A stretch of DNA of 64,000 nt from Hymenolepis diminuta (lineage: Eukaryota > Platyhelminthes > Cestoda > Cyclophyllidea > Hymenolepididae), in NCBI GenBank assembly GCA_900708905.1, contig CAADRB010000021.1, positions 1,786,157 through 1,850,156 of the forward strand, read 5' to 3'. A model generated the notes under the pieces. It ran no database searches. It had not been told where the DNA came from and saw nothing but the letters and a program-made list of their open reading frames with translations. Below are positions 38,411-52,800 of the stretch, in pieces. Within the stretch, counting starts at the first letter, position 1; each line of letters opens with the position of its first letter. The position numbers and the translations under genes are program-made.

Positions 38411-39100
38411 ATGGCCATCTCATCATTAAAATGGGACTTCTTGAATCTATTCTACCGTCGTAAAGCATTTTACATTGTCGACTCCTGTTTGATGTCCAAT
38501 GAGGGAGTTGTCGTACCAGTTGTACTCAAGCAAAGAGTTCTTCGACAATTTCATTCTAGTCATCCAGGAACAAATCAAATGAAAACGTTGGCCAGAGGAT
38601 ACACATACTGGCCGGGAATGGGAAAAGACATAGAAATGCTTGTCAAAGGTTGTCTTAATGGTCAAAATCCTGCTAGAAACTGTCCCCTTGAAAGCCAATG
38701 CCATGCCTTCCAAAGAAGATAACATGGGTTAGTTGCATGTCGATTTTGTTGGTCGCAGTTTGAAGAATACTACAGCCAAAGAACTATTGATCACATCCGT
38801 ACGCCCCCATGTCACCCACAATCGAACAGCCAGGCGAAGCGACTTGTTGGCACGTTCCAAAGGGCCCCGCTGAAAGCAAAAGGGGAGGGATCGACGGAGA
38901 AAGTTATTCGAAAGTTCCTACTGACCTAGAGGACGACTCCCTATCCGATACTGGGTGGTAAAACACCTGCAGAACTACTAATGAGAAGAAAAGGTCGAAC
39001 CATTAACTATGCTATGATGCCCAATAATAAGACAAATGAGCTAATGAAAGTCGTAAAAGAGGTGTGTCCACAGTCGGTGATTTCGTGTTTGCTCGTGATT
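38411..39100 (+). pseudogene. Gypsy integrase remnant
   Basis: An open stretch at 38411-38722 carries the zinc-binding half (QFHSSHPGTNQMKTLARGYT, WPGMGKDIE, with the CxxC region changed to CLNGQNPARNC). After frame changes, the core resumes at about 38798 with CHPQSNSQAKRLVGTF, KAKGEGSTEKVIRKFLLT, a stop, then RTTPYPILGGKTPAELLMRR. Catalytic acidic residues expected between HVDFVG and the CHPQSN block are deleted. Confidence 0.85.
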
Positions 39101-39240
39101 TCCGAACCGGTCACTCCTGGACGGCTGGAACTGTGATCAAACAACGGGGAAAATTCGCCAATGAAATCCAGGTAAACGATGTTATTTAGATCAGGCAGAG
39201 AGACCAATTGAGGCCACATACTGGGGAAACTAAATCAACG

Positions 39241-40871
39241 TTAGTTGCAACCCCACTTTACCCGCTTTTGGACACTTTCAAACTTTCAATCTCAGTCTCT
39301 TTATTTTTAAAGTTGATCCACTCTACCCTTATTATTAACGGTTTACAATATGACTGTGTGTATCACGCGATAAAGCGTACATAGTCAAAGTCTAGACTTG
39401 GTAATGTACCCCTCATACGACCAGTAACTGCTTGAGTTCTGAGTCTCTCCCCCTTCTTTCTCTGCATTAACCAACCACCATTAGTCCCTTTCCGTTTTGC
39501 CCGCATTGCTCAATTTTGAATCGTAACTTGAGTGGTTAAGAGAAGCCCGAAAACGAGTTCGAAACTTCACGAACTTCCATTCACTATATAAATACGTTTT
39601 TAAAAGATGTGTCGGATAATCGCCGTCCTCTTTCTTTCAAAAGGAAAAGAACTTTTGAATTATTTGTCTACTTATAAAAAATCAAATGCCTGCTCTCATC
39701 GACCCCGATATTTTGAATTTCTTCCTTAAAATTGTAATAGGCCTTTGAGTACTATTAATTTTATATGAGTAGCGAAAGAAAATGCATATGCGTCTACGGT
39801 AACATTATTAGCAAATGATAAATTCATTTCCAAGACTGAACACTCTCTATTTCCATATCTTAAATTGTCATTTCCAATTCTGTATTTTTAAGGAAAATTC
39901 ACAGGAAATTACTTGACTTTACGGACTCCATTTTACTTCATTCGTATGATTGTCTCTTGTTCTAGGCAGTATAGTGGATTTCTTCAAGGATATTTGGCAG
40001 TGAACTTGATAGGGGTCTTACAAGACAAGGCTAACAACTGGGATGTTCATGTTTTGTCTCGGGATAATCAAATCCCAAAAGTTGCCTCTAAGTGGCCCAT
40101 CACCCTCATTAATATGCAGGTGAATATCATTCATGACAGCTTGACAATCATTCGGGGAGGTGTTTTGATTTTGATTCTGCCTTGACAATCCGCCAGTTCA
40201 AGTCTGATTCTACCATAGTTAATTCTTGTTAGTCATTTGACATTGCGTCTGCTCGTCAGTACATCAATCGATACTCAATAATTTACTTTATTACCTTATT
40301 TGTTATAAGTTTCCTCCACTCATGAACATGTGAATCGTTCATGTTTCAGTTAAACGAAAACAAAAACCCACCCATATAATACTTGAAGTCTTAGTAAAGA
40401 TATGTAGGATCAAAAATCCCCAGTTCACATCCAATAGCCGAAGTTAGAATACATGTATATGCGCACGAGTGGTGTATCGGCTACCGTGTTCGCCTTCGAA
40501 TTCAGAGGTCATGACTTGGACAAGTGAACGGAATGAACAACCGCACTGACAAAATCTGGCTAATAAAAGCAGTGGAGGCATCCCCCAACCACGATGAGGG
40601 TTAGAAAATGCTTTTCTCCATGAGCTTGTAAGTTAAAATTGGGAATCTCCTAACCAGTTTTGGATAGATGTCCAATGAACTTATAACAATATCTAAACAT
40701 CGCTTTGTATTCACAGGCAAATTAAACATTGATCATAAGGTAGAAACTAAAGTTAATGAACCAGAGACGAAAAAAAGTATGCGGGGGTTAGGAGAAGGAG
40801 AGTGATCAAGAAGTAACATCACAGATAATGTACGAAATTGACGAATACGGGGAAGGGGAGAGGGATTGGGG
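39241..40871. other. Intergenic region downstream of SNX13
   Basis: No gene recognised. A plus-strand open frame at 39913-40185 matches nothing I know. A SINE lies at 40466-40640. The SNX13 3' untranslated region on the minus strand should occupy the right-hand end; no clear AATAAA was found close to the stop. Confidence 0.45.
40466..40642 (+). repeat. tRNA-derived SINE copy
   Basis: Head: cgagtggtgtatcggctacc, ttcgaattcagaggtcatga. Body: gaacggaatgaacaaccgca. 3' block: ccaaccacgatgagggttag with aaatgctttt. Block order as in the 61.4 kb and 50.1 kb copies. Confidence 0.75.
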
Positions 40872-43800
40872 TTAATTAGAATGTCGACTGTAGTCCTGAG
40901 CATAGATTTCATTCAACTGTGCAGTCTGATCTGCTAAAAGGAGACGGGTGATAGCTTCAAGGAGACAGTGGACCAGACGTCTATTCAGACAAGGCTGTTG
41001 GAGGAGATCAAATACGCGTTGGACTCCTTCTCGTGTTGTCTCTTGACCAAGATATGATGCCAATTCCTCTGCGATAAAAATATAATAAAATAAGGCCTAA
41101 TAGATTTGGAAATTTCACCAAACCCGTATTCTTCCACAGTTCATCTAATCGTATTCATCATGAGTCGGGGTAATAGATTTAAAAAAACTAAACCACAACT
41201 TAACGACAAAATGGAAATGGATATTATGATATTCGAGCTCTCAGTGCCGATCTACATGATAGACTCCCTCTCAGACACGGCGTCTTGAGTATGGTTGACT
41301 TTCTCCCCGTCGTCAAGTTGCCTACCTAATTATTCGTAATTGATACAATGCAATAACATGTGATATTGATAAGACGCGTTCTCCCCGTGTCTTTTGGAAG
41401 TAGTGCTCAATGCGTTTCTGAGTTTGATAGCAATTACAGAGGTGAAAACTTAATAATGGCTGAATTGTGATTGAAACTTTCACTATCACAAGTGGTATAG
41501 TAGAAAAAAATGGCTAAGCTTTCCAAGATGACTACAGATGTTAGGAGAAAAGGAGAAAGTTGATTAGTGAATTCTTCTAACCTTATTCAAAAAAATGTGC
41601 GCAAAAGAGGAATTGCTTCCATAATACTTAAAGTTCTAAGCCTATGCTGATTAAGACAGGAACAAGGCAGATGAGAAGCGTCACTCATTCTAATTTCGGC
41701 CGTCTCGGTATTCTGCCCTAAGTTTAGATCGCAATGGCTGTACTGTAAAAACACTTCCCTCTAAGTTAATGAGCTATCGGTTAAACTATATGAAACACAG
41801 TCGCTCTCCCTGCATTCGTATCTACAGTGTAGACCTATTTGACTTCACATTCGGCTGCGTCGGAACTTGCAAATCCCAGGATTTGCGGTTAGCGACTTAC
41901 TACCGTGGACGTCTCAGTTAGTCGTAGAAAGCCCAATTCTCATATCGCAACAACCAGGTCCATTTTTACAATGATTTCTCCTAATATTACGGTTATAATT
42001 TGCCGGCAAGTGAATTTGTTTTGCCTAGTAAGACGTATGTTTAAATCATAATATAAAAAGGCGAAACATCGGGATTTCATAATTACAGACATGAAAAATT
42101 CCAGTACACAATATTTGGAAGATTTAATGCGTATTCATTTGAAACCTTGCAATTTAAACTCTCTGACTAAACTTTAATGAGTTGACTGTTTATAGGATAT
42201 CTCAGTTCGATTACATATAACTTGGCGATTGTCAGAGCCGAAATCAATCGTCTAGATCTTACTGTCATAATACATTAGAACGTCCATCAAAACCGCTATG
42301 GAAACTCAATTGATCGTCAGACAACACTGTCACTTCTATTTTTAAATCCTCATGTGTTAGACTCTATCTTCCCAGTCTGATTCCCATACAGTTCTTTAAC
42401 CATTTTAACCGTATAGGTGAAATCTTCCCCATTCCCTTCGCACATCTATTTGGCTCTCTTCTCTTCAACCTCTACCAATCAACTCATACAGTTAGGTTCT
42501 TCAGCTAGTTCCTCCCATCTTCTATCTTTGTACCTCTCCCTATTTCTCTTTCTGATAAGTCCCATTAAAGTGTTGTCATTAATAAATTCTTTGCTATCTT
42601 CTTGCCTTAGAAATCACTATATTTAGTGAGCGCAGAATTTATTCCTCTACATATTAATAGAAATCGAAGAGTTCCATTCCCCATTATTGCGGCGCAAAAA
42701 ATCGTATTTAGTCATGGAAACAGAAGAACCTTTGATCAACACTAATAAGTTAAAGAGAAAAGCATGGAGAAAAAAATAAAAAATTGAAACCCAATTCCGA
42801 CTATGTCAAAATGAGATAGAAAAATAGCTTTAAAGGAACGCACCAGCGACACTGCCAAACATGACGGCTCGACAGAGAACACGAGTTCGGAGTTTCATTG
42901 CTTCATCTCGAACCGAAGAATTCTCTGGAGTAGCACTTTTAGACATTCCACCATTTGTTTGAACTTGTGAGCCATTGGGCCAGAGAACATCACGAAGAAT
43001 TCCTGCGTAAGTAGCCATTTGCTTCGCACTGATCAAGTTCTTGGCCTGAATATAGGGTAAAAAAACATTTTACTAAGGCAAAACGAAAACGACACATGCG
43101 TTCTCTGCCACCTTACCTTTCGTGCCCGTGAACCCGAGGTAATAGAATGACTGAAACGAGTTCACCTTATTATGAACATAGTCATACGTATGCTTAATAA
43201 TAATGCTTATTGTGACCAATTCGGACTGTAATAATACCCATTAAGTGTGAACTAATGGGCATCACAACCGTGATTTTCGACTCCACAGACACGTACGCTA
43301 ACCGCTAAACTGTTGGCGAGTGTAATATATAAGGAATTACCAACAAAAATTCTCAACTAGACTTTGGCTTCACATATTCTGAAGTTCCAAGTACATGTTT
43401 GAACAGATGGGATACATTTTCAAAATAGACGAGAGTCAATCATATAAACTAAGGTTTCTAGAGGAAAGTTTTCATATGACAGGAGCTGAAAGTCTGAATA
43501 ATCCTATTTGTGGACATATTAAACTCATCGTAAGAAACTTCTTACGAGCGACCTGAAGAGAGACCGCTCTTCAGGAATATCCAAGTTGCATTGCACAAGG
43601 TCCCCGAATTCAATCTCCTTCTCCCTCTGTATGTCTAGGATTAACGCCAATTCAAATATTGCTAGCAACCTCTTAGAGTGAAAAGCCTTCGTAACATTCC
43701 AGGACTCTTCTTGTATCTTCAGCATACCAACTGCACATACAATGGTGAAATGCTTACGTAGAGTTCTGTCATGCTTATGATATAAATGCTAATACCGCTG

Positions 43801-46800
43801 GCTTCGTCCATAGTATAAATAGCATGGTGACACGAATACCGATACAGAAAGCATAATATTTCAAAGTGTGCCAGAGGTTGAATTGATCGTGATGCCAATT
43901 TTAAAGTATACCACTAAGATTTCACTTGCGACAGAATAGGAATCAAAACAGTCCCCAAACAATAGAATACAGTTTCAGAGAACCGAATAACACGAAGGAT
44001 TGGGTTGAATAAGATAACACACAGGAGTGAAATAAAGGTACTGTCAGAAAGTATGTATAAAGCGAGGTACACACAGGCAGGTACAGACATCTATGTGCCA
44101 TGTATTTCTTTATATGGAGAGGGAAATGAAGTTAATGATGCATATAATGTCCTTCGATTGACCAACAGTGAATAGGGGAATATAACTGAACATATAACAG
44201 GATAAGTGTTAACATGAAATCGAAAAATTTGGGATATTAAACTTTTACCCCACTAAAAATGCGATTTAGGATTTACTCTCATAAAGAAATACATTTCCAG
44301 AAATAACTGTGCAAAAAATGTGAGGTGAATCAATATGTTTAAGAGGATTTCTTAAAAAGTTCTGAAAACATGAAACAAACCTTTTCGACAATCCGACGAT
44401 TCATAATATCCCCAAAGAAGGTCTGAACAATGTTTCGAAGGATAGCCAAAGTGCCACGTCGGAAGAGTTGGGTCTTACGTTGCAGATTGAAAACTTCATC
44501 AACTAACATAAAGAGAATCCGGAAGGGAATGTTGTCCGAATCATTCTAAAATGAAACAGAAATAACACATTAATTTAATTCATTAGGTGAAAAGCTTATT
44601 ACTATTAACCACAGTTATATAAAAAATTTACAGATTTCAATTGCAGGAAGGAACTGGACTCAGTTAACAGAAAGTCCAACAAATGATAAAGAGGAGGGAG
44701 TCAAGACTCTGAGAGAAACTTCAAGGTATCGAGGAGACTTCATTTGATTTTGGATTTGGGTTGGACAATTTTTATTAAATGAATATTTCATATTCCATAA
44801 TTTAAATTTTATGATTCGTCCCTTGGATTTCGGCAATTTCTTTTCTACGATGTTCAATGCTTGATGACCGAGTTCTTTAGTAAAGAAGGATCGGTTTTGC
44901 CACTCCAATTCATTTTTTCCTCCAATGGTTTAGAAGGCAAAATTATTTTATATGATATTCAGCAGCACACAGTTTTAACATGAGAGATGAGATAGCTAAA
45001 AACGTCAAGCAAGCAGAACTCCGTAAGCTGTGTTCACCTAAATATTTAAATTTTATTATCAGGTTGTATACATTAAGAGAAATTTAGAGACTCCACTGCA
45101 CTAAATTTCCCTTTTCTCCACTTGGCTTGGTCACCCCTTTTAGAATGCACTTTTTTCCCAATAATTAAACAAATAATTTAATCCTTCCATTTCCATCTTC
45201 TCTGCTTTCGATCGTCGCAAATAGAAACTTAAACTCATTTGGATTGGTGATAAGTAGGTCGAAAACATCTGTCATTATTGGGAGAGATAGGTTACATGCA
45301 AAAGTTTATCACTTAGAAAAAACAAACAAAACGTACCCGTTTAAGACAGGACTCTATTCTTCATAGGAAGCAACAGAGCTAATTTGGCGTAGATGTTGTT
45401 CAATACTGAAACGATCATCATGGGAATAGGGTTACATGATAAGTCATTTTATTCCCAATGCGGTGTATTGGTCATCGTGAACGTCTGTAATGGTAGAGGT
45501 CAAGAATTCGATTTCAATCGACGTACAACCCAATTAAGCGAGCGGAATTGCAAACAACACAGATTAATTCTGACCACTATAGAGAGTGGCAGAATTCGAG
45601 TCACCAGAGTAGGCTCCATGATGTCACTCTCTATCCAAGATTAGCGTTGGAAAATACTTCCTTAAATGGCTTGGGAATTATTTTGTTCCCAATAATTTCC
45701 AGTTATGATTAAGACTCTCATATTTGATAATGAAAAGGAGGGTAATCAGACCTTTCGCCCACGGACACTGCCATTTGTGGCTAAATCAAACCTTTTCACT
45801 AAATGACCGACTAGACAACTCATTAATTCCCCTTGACAACTCAACCACAGAGCAGTCAAAACTATTATATTATGTTATAATGATCATGATATCGATGTCC
45901 ATTGGTGCACACTGGTTCATTTTGGTGAACAAAAGGATAGTTAAAATGGAAATTTCTAATTAAAGCGGTACCGGGATACTCCCTCTCTACTCAAGTTAAG
46001 TGTTGTTAGCATTTTATTTTAGACGACAATGAGATAAAAACCCAAATCCTACCTGGTCAAGGATAGCAAGATTGGAAGTGTCACCGAGAAGAGACGGTCG
46101 TGATACCATCGAACTTGACGATACAGAGACATGGGAATTGGAATTGACATCTGATCGATCAAGTGGCTGACGACGATTAATCATCTTGGAGAAGCCATCG
46201 AAGAGAGTGTCAGGGACGGAGATAATCGCTGAACCGACCGCTTTGAAGGGATTCATTAGAGAAGATGCCTGGGAAATTAAAAGACAAAGTACTTCAAGCG
46301 TTTATTGTGCGAAGAATATCTGACATCGGCAGACTTAAGGCTACCTTGAATGCGGTAAAAGGACTAGACTACATTCTTGCGAGGTATTAACGATCTCACA
46401 AACAAATCATGCTTTCAAATTTCAACAAAAACGACTTTGCCATTGTGCTGTCGTAAAACAGCAACCTATTTCCTCACAATTTACCTCCCTACCTTTTTCC
46501 TCCTTTGCTCACTATACCCTTTGTCCTACTTAACCCGCCCAAGAAGAGAAAGTGGTAAGTTCCATGAGGGAATATTTAGCAAAAAAACTCGGTCCGACTT
46601 TAATAGTAGTTCCCAACTGAATTCGAATGCATTCAGAAAGAACGAAATGTACAATAGGAGAAACGATTGAATTATGATTGTTTAATCTGCAAATAATTCC
46701 AGTACCACAAAAAAGGAGGTATGAACAAAAGCAATCGAATTTCAGTGATAAGAGGAAAAAAGAACTGAGGTAGCACTTACACCTTTCTTTCGCTCCCATT

Positions 46801-49800
46801 TTTCCGATTGAAGGAAATTGCTCAAAATTGGATGAAGCTTCGGGTACCTTCTAGTGGTGTCAATTCCACACAGAATCTGCAAGGGTTAAAAACTTTAATT
46901 AATGTAAAATTATGATAACTGATGCCATTTATCCGTACCTCTCTCCGTGTCGTAGATAGATTTAAGTACAACAAAATAAATTAGGACTCAAGATTGTTGC
47001 GATTTTGACCCGAAATAGCTCAGAAATCCAATACAGGTCGTTTGACGTTGAGTCATGCATGAGAGTTCTTGGAAATCTGTGTATCTATTTGGATATGAAC
47101 CACTGGAATAATTCATCACTATTTTAGCAGTCAGAAAAATGATTCCCCAGCCTCATAGTGTTCCATTACGTAGAAGCTCCTTTAAACATTTAAACAAATA
47201 CTTTTCAATCATCCTGTATAATACGAAATGAATTGTCCATGCTGTTGCGCTTACCTAGCTAGTTCTCATATCAATCGTACTCAAAAAAGCACCTAACAAG
47301 TAAGGAACTAGAGTCCACCTTTGAATTCTTGTGAAATCCGCTACGTTAAAATCACGTTGGATCTCATCATCTGGCAGTATCTCGGCTAGTAAAATAAAAA
47401 ATCTGTCTAGAGTGGTTTGCTGATAATCTAATTGAAGTAACTGGTCGATAAACTCTGGACTCGCGAAGATGAATTCGGGAGGGGAAAAAAGAGTTCTAAT
47501 CCTGGAAATGGAACATTGAAGCATTAGAGCATGGAACAGTTATACCCAAGATGTAAAACAAATGTTTCCTGAAAGCAAAAATCAATACCAACAAAGAGCC
47601 TTGGTTTCAGTGATCACATTCTACTCTTCGAATCAGTCCTCTTCTCCCAACCCATGTTGTTCAGATGTTTCCCCACGATAAGAAACTACAAAATTTTGAC
47701 TAGTCATCGTTGCATCCAGTCTCCAATATCATTTGTAACCATATTCGAAATGAGGAGAATTCAACTTAAACCAATTTCATCACTACCTAACTCACCTGAA
47801 GGTAGTCATCAAGTTCTGATCGACGTTTCTCAATGAATTCAGCGCTTACACTGGTGAAGGACTTCTTAGCCGGTAATTTCAAATTCGGAATGCGGCCACA
47901 CTAGAAAATAAATCAGACAGTATGAGATACTAAATTGCGATGAACCCGCCAGTTAAAAGTGGAGAGATTAGCAAAAAACGTACCTGTTCCACAATAAGAG
48001 AGTGCAGATCATCAAACTGACTATACCGCCGATACGTTCGCCAAGTCGACCGTCGTCCAGTTATCGTTGATAAACAAGTCACTTCCAGAGTGTAAACAAC
48101 GTATCCTTCCCGTGCCATCTCTGAAACAAATTATTAAACATTTTCCTATTTTCGATCCACAAAATTGACGTAAATTTCACATAATCCCAACTGACAAACC
48201 AATGAATCGTTGGCTATAAAGGTAATAAAGGCTAATCTAGAAACCAACCAATTTTCTTCAAAGTTCTACCCCCAACCAATCGAAAATACTCTAAATGTGA
48301 AATCCATTTGTTTGTTTTAGTATTTTTCCGTTTCAAGCATTAGTGTGCGAGACAAAAAAGTGTAAATAAATGCTAGCTTTACTTTGTTTGCCTCGCCCCA
48401 GAAAGCAAGCGAAGTTCGATGCGGTTAGGACAGAGAGGGTATTAAACAAAAAACGGAATAACCAAGCTAAGAATAAACTTACTGCGGCTATCGTTTATGG
48501 GATCTAACAGATGCACAATGAGGGAGAATAACACTTAGAGTTTAACTGTTTAAGTAGGTGGCAAGAAATAATATAAATGGGAAAAATCTTACTCCCAGAA
48601 AGAACATTCACGGTGTAGGAGTCGGGGAAATAAGAAGTAGAGGATGGTGACTGAAATGGAAAATAAGTATTTCAGATGAGTGACATATGTGAAAAAAGAA
48701 GGCTTGTCGTTACCGAATTTAAATGGGTTTGAGATCCTTGAGGTGAGTATGATGATGCAGTAACTAAAAGCAATAAAAGTAGATCCTTTAATAGCAAATC
48801 AACTTTTTTAAAGGGTAATGAAGATATTAAGACGAAAAACCAAGTGAAAGATAATTAAATCTTTCCATTCTGATAGTTCACTATACATCCCGAGCCGAGG
48901 TAAAATAAGACAAACACAGATATCGTAGTAAGGGTGGTCTAAATAAGTCTATTTAAGAAATATTTATAGATAAGGTAAGTTAATATGAAAGGGCATAAAT
49001 TCAAAAAACGTTTGAAAGATTGGACCAAGCAGCATACAGTATACTATAGTGAGAAGTTACCATCCTGGAAAAATGGCCACTAACTCCTGACCCAGCAAGG
49101 GACATGGAGACGAGTATATCGCGATCTATGCTCTGCACGCCTGTGTGCGTGCTTCAATATTGAGCTGACGGTTGCTAGCTTAGTCTATTTCCAATTTTTC
49201 AGTAGCGACGGTGCTTTAAAATGAAAGCGACTTTATAAAAAGATTAAAAGTGTCATACATGATATTTGCGGTAGTCTCCTCAATTGAAATTATTTTTATA
49301 TTCCGTCCTAACGTCATAGAAAATCTCCATTTGTTTATGCGCTGCCATTTAAAACTGCATAAAAAAGACCCCCATCAAGGATAATTCTATTTGTACCTAA
49401 ATCAAATAGACATATTCAGCTACACTCCTTTCTTCTGACTTCAGTTAGGGTAGGCACTTTTGTTACCTGTGATGGGAGGCCATCCCAGTTGTTACAAATA
49501 GCAGCTTAATACTGAAAACACCCTAGTTACCAGCAGAAAGCCCTAATCGTATGTCGCATCAGATCCTACCACCTAATGGAACTTACTTGAAACTGAAGAC
49601 TCAGGTCTACTGGAAACAGGAGAAGAGGAAGCGGATTTTGAGGAATAGGTAGGCGTTTCTTGGACATCTTCAGCACCGTTAGCACCTGAACGACGTGACG
49701 ATTCAAGGAAAACGTCATGAGGAGAGGATTTGAAAACTTCCACAGCGCGAGCGTAATAGGGACTCCTTTTAAAAGCACCAAAACACTGTTCGGACGAAAG

Positions 49801-52800
49801 TAGTCTAATCAACTGAAAAGTAGAAAGTTAAAAAACATTTTAGAGGTGTTTGTTAAGTTAATATATTTTAGCCCTTATTGGCTATTAGAAGAGAAGATGG
49901 CATGGCATTGGGGAAATTAACTGACTTAGAAAAATAGCGATTTAAATCCAGAAGTTTAAAATTTGAAACAGCAAGGCATGACCACCAACTGGACAATTTA
50001 TTATTTTTCCTGTGTTGGGATGCTTTTCCAAAATTATTACTTGTATATTCGCTTACGTTACATCTTGAATGTTGCACTTGTGACGAAGTGGTTCAAGTGT
50101 TCATCAGCAAGCACAGAGGTCACAGGTTTGATACCCATTGGAACACACCCAGTGAGTGGAATATTCAAAGGCACTAGTCATGGTTAAATAAGACGGGGCA
50201 GCAGATTTTGAGTTCTTTACTAGTGGGACTCCCTACTCCAAGATGGGTATTCGAAAACGCCTTCCTAAATTGACTTCGGAATTATAGGTATTGATATAAA
50301 TAATAATATCGTTAAAATGATTTTATACGATGATGATACAGCCAAACTTCACTGTAGGTAATAGTGTCAAAGACCGTTTCTGTTATGGCTAAAACAGCCA
50401 ATAAAGTCAGGTCCTAACTCTAAAGGCTTAAATATAAGTCGCAGCGAAAACAGTGAAATGGCAGCCGAATGCAAATGTTCGCGGATAAGAAAACAAAGCT
50501 CTTGCATTATAGATAGGATTATTGTTACCCAAGTGCAAGTCAACAAGGATATCCAGCACTATATATATATATATATATATATATACTAACCTATCAAAAT
50601 GCGTTCTAACTTTCAACCTATTACGCGCAAGAACTGGTGATTTTCATCAACTTCTAACTGGAGAAAGTAAGCAAAGATTACGCGACTATAGCCACGGATA
50701 ATTATCACTTACAGATCAACTACAGATAATATTCGGAAGATAAAATAGTTTGTTAATACCTCTTCTTCGACGTCAATGAAGACGTTTGGATCGATAGTAT
50801 CCAATGGTGTACTGAGCGCCTTCAAACAGCGTTTCACAGTCTCTTCGGGAATTTGAGGAAGGATCCGCATTACAAGGTTACACATGGAAACACCAAATTC
50901 TCGAATCCTACCCATGGCTTCCTGGTCTTCCTCGGAAACCTCGGGCTGCTCTTGGATTCCACCTCCCTGTTGTGGTGTCGGTTCCAGTTCTGCCGTTTTC
51001 ATCTCATCCCAACCTGAATTTGGGTCGAAAACATCTTCAGGTTCATTCGTTGAAGGTATCGATGTTATAGAGCTCATTAATTCCTCCGAGTTTACTCGAT
51101 AGGCCTGAAATGAGATTGTTTCTGCGTGTTAATTTCTACCTCTTGTTCCTTACACTAACAAGAAATCAATCTCAATTAGGCAATCAATCTTACCATGCAG
51201 TTGAGGTACAAACTAAGCAAAGATTGTTCGTTTATAGATGTGAGAAACTCTAAAAGATTAAAAAAGAAAGTAAGTTATTATACTACAAAGAGGAAAGACT
51301 AGATAGCGTTCAGTTTTAATCAAAGCAAATACTTTTCACCATGTATGCATTCGAGTTGTACTTTAATCTGTTCACATCCGCCATGTCAGAGGTCATGAAT
51401 TCGATTACATTGGCAGAATGGCTTACAGCACAGGTTGTCTGGACAATATAGAGAGTGGCAAAATTTTCTGATACTACTCCTGTGCCCAAGATGAGCGTTG
51501 AAAAACGATTTAACATATTGGATTGGGAATTATTATTAATACTAAATATATGAGAACCCAAGTAAATTTTGTTAAACAAAATAAAAGACATCCTCCGCGA
51601 GAAGAGATGAGAAGTAATATTTTTTAGGCTCGTTGAAGGAAACACATGTTGAATAAACTTCCCAAGCCAATTGTAGGAAACATTTAAAACAGTTGACCTG
51701 AGTAGAAGGAAGGTATCCTGGATTATGGAAATACAGCTTTTTGCCTTTCAAGTTCAACTGTCACTCAACCGCTTTCAAAGCTGAGCTTCAAAAGAATGGT
51801 AAACTCATAAATTATTCAAGCCATGACGGTCTTTAAGGCAAAAAGTAACTACTTCATGTGGAACTATGCGGAAGTCTTACTACCAACATAATGTTTATTT
51901 AACTAGTTGTTAGTTAATCTACCCCTAGTAACCTAACTCATATCTCAACCCTAATACTGTTAGGAAACCGAACGACCTACAACGAATTTACAAACTTCAG
52001 CCTTTGTTTATAGATTACTGATTTTTCAAACTTGTGGTTGAATACGAAATCCTGCAATTGGAACTTTATTGATTACCTAAGCACCCATTCATTCCCCACG
52101 TATTCTACTTTACATAAATGTGTTTTTTTACAATCTACATATTAGTTCAAATAAACAATTCAAGGGTTAGTTAGTATTTAAATAACAATGAGAAGAAAAT
52201 AAAAATATAATAATGATTTTGTGAGGAGATAATATTTAATATTTTATTTTAATTATATTTTCAACTTGAGAATTATTCTAATTACAGGATTTCTGCCTTC
52301 TTCCTATCAGGTTTGATCAACACCAGCCAAGATGTTACCTAATTTGACAGCTAGCATTATTAGTGGTAGTATAGACCATACATTACAGAGGGAAGGTGTC
52401 ATATAGAAGAAAATAATATTTTTCCCAAAATAATTCTTGTATAAAAGATTCTTTATTTTCCACCTTTCAATTCCCTTTAATCCAAACGAATTTATTTACA
52501 TTACCGTTATAAACGACGCTTAATATAAATGCACCTATCGAAACGAAAACTTTCATCTCATTTTGATATGTGATTTTGATCGTTTTGTATTGTGGTATTG
52601 TCGGGTTGTATTTATAACTAGTGAAATTACTTAGGGAATCTAAGAGTCGGTTACGATATCCTAGAGAGAAGAGTAGGTAATAACAGAAGGCATCCCATAA
52701 GTAGTTGCTCGAACTCAACTATCCCTTTTATCGGAAAGAGTTAACCATATCACCCAAATCACTGGATATGAAGTGATGTGCATCTATCTCGCGACCTCTG

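Larger units (their letters stand above)
36980..39240 (+). mobile_element. Internally deleted Ty3/gypsy LTR retrotransposon
   Basis: Gag, protease and integrase pieces occur in the right order on the plus strand but with stops, frame changes and large deletions. Gag: FHHYPEEDLTFNNWFDKCQG from about 36998, then YRKDLTDIPKEGRVKLLLQR. Zinc knuckle: Cys/His-rich stretch at 37588-37683. Protease: KVKLQLDT near 37832 with NASGDVLKL after it. Reverse transcriptase and RNase H are missing: protease remains run to about 38110, and by 38440 the integrase H2C2 region has begun (RVLRQFHSSHPG, YTYWPG). Integrase core: HVDFVG near 38730, then RTPPCHPQSNSQAKRLVGTF from about 38798 after loss of the segment that would carry the second Asp. 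No LTRs were found. It is clearly inactive. Confidence 0.85.

Noticed and set aside
39913..40185. Plus-strand open frame of 90 codons downstream of the gypsy remnant
   Set aside because: It does not match retroelement proteins or any family I recognise; it probably arose by chance.
45393..45644. Plus-strand open frame of 83 codons in an SNX13 intron
   Set aside because: It coincides with a SINE copy at 45455-45700; no protein similarity.
47255..47524. Considered as SNX13 exon 17 (end of the PX domain)
   Set aside because: No canonical junction joins it in phase to exon 16. The exon at 46876-46781 joins exon 16 in phase 0 and matches the end of the human PX domain better (YLQ then ILCGIDTTRRYPKLHPILSN).
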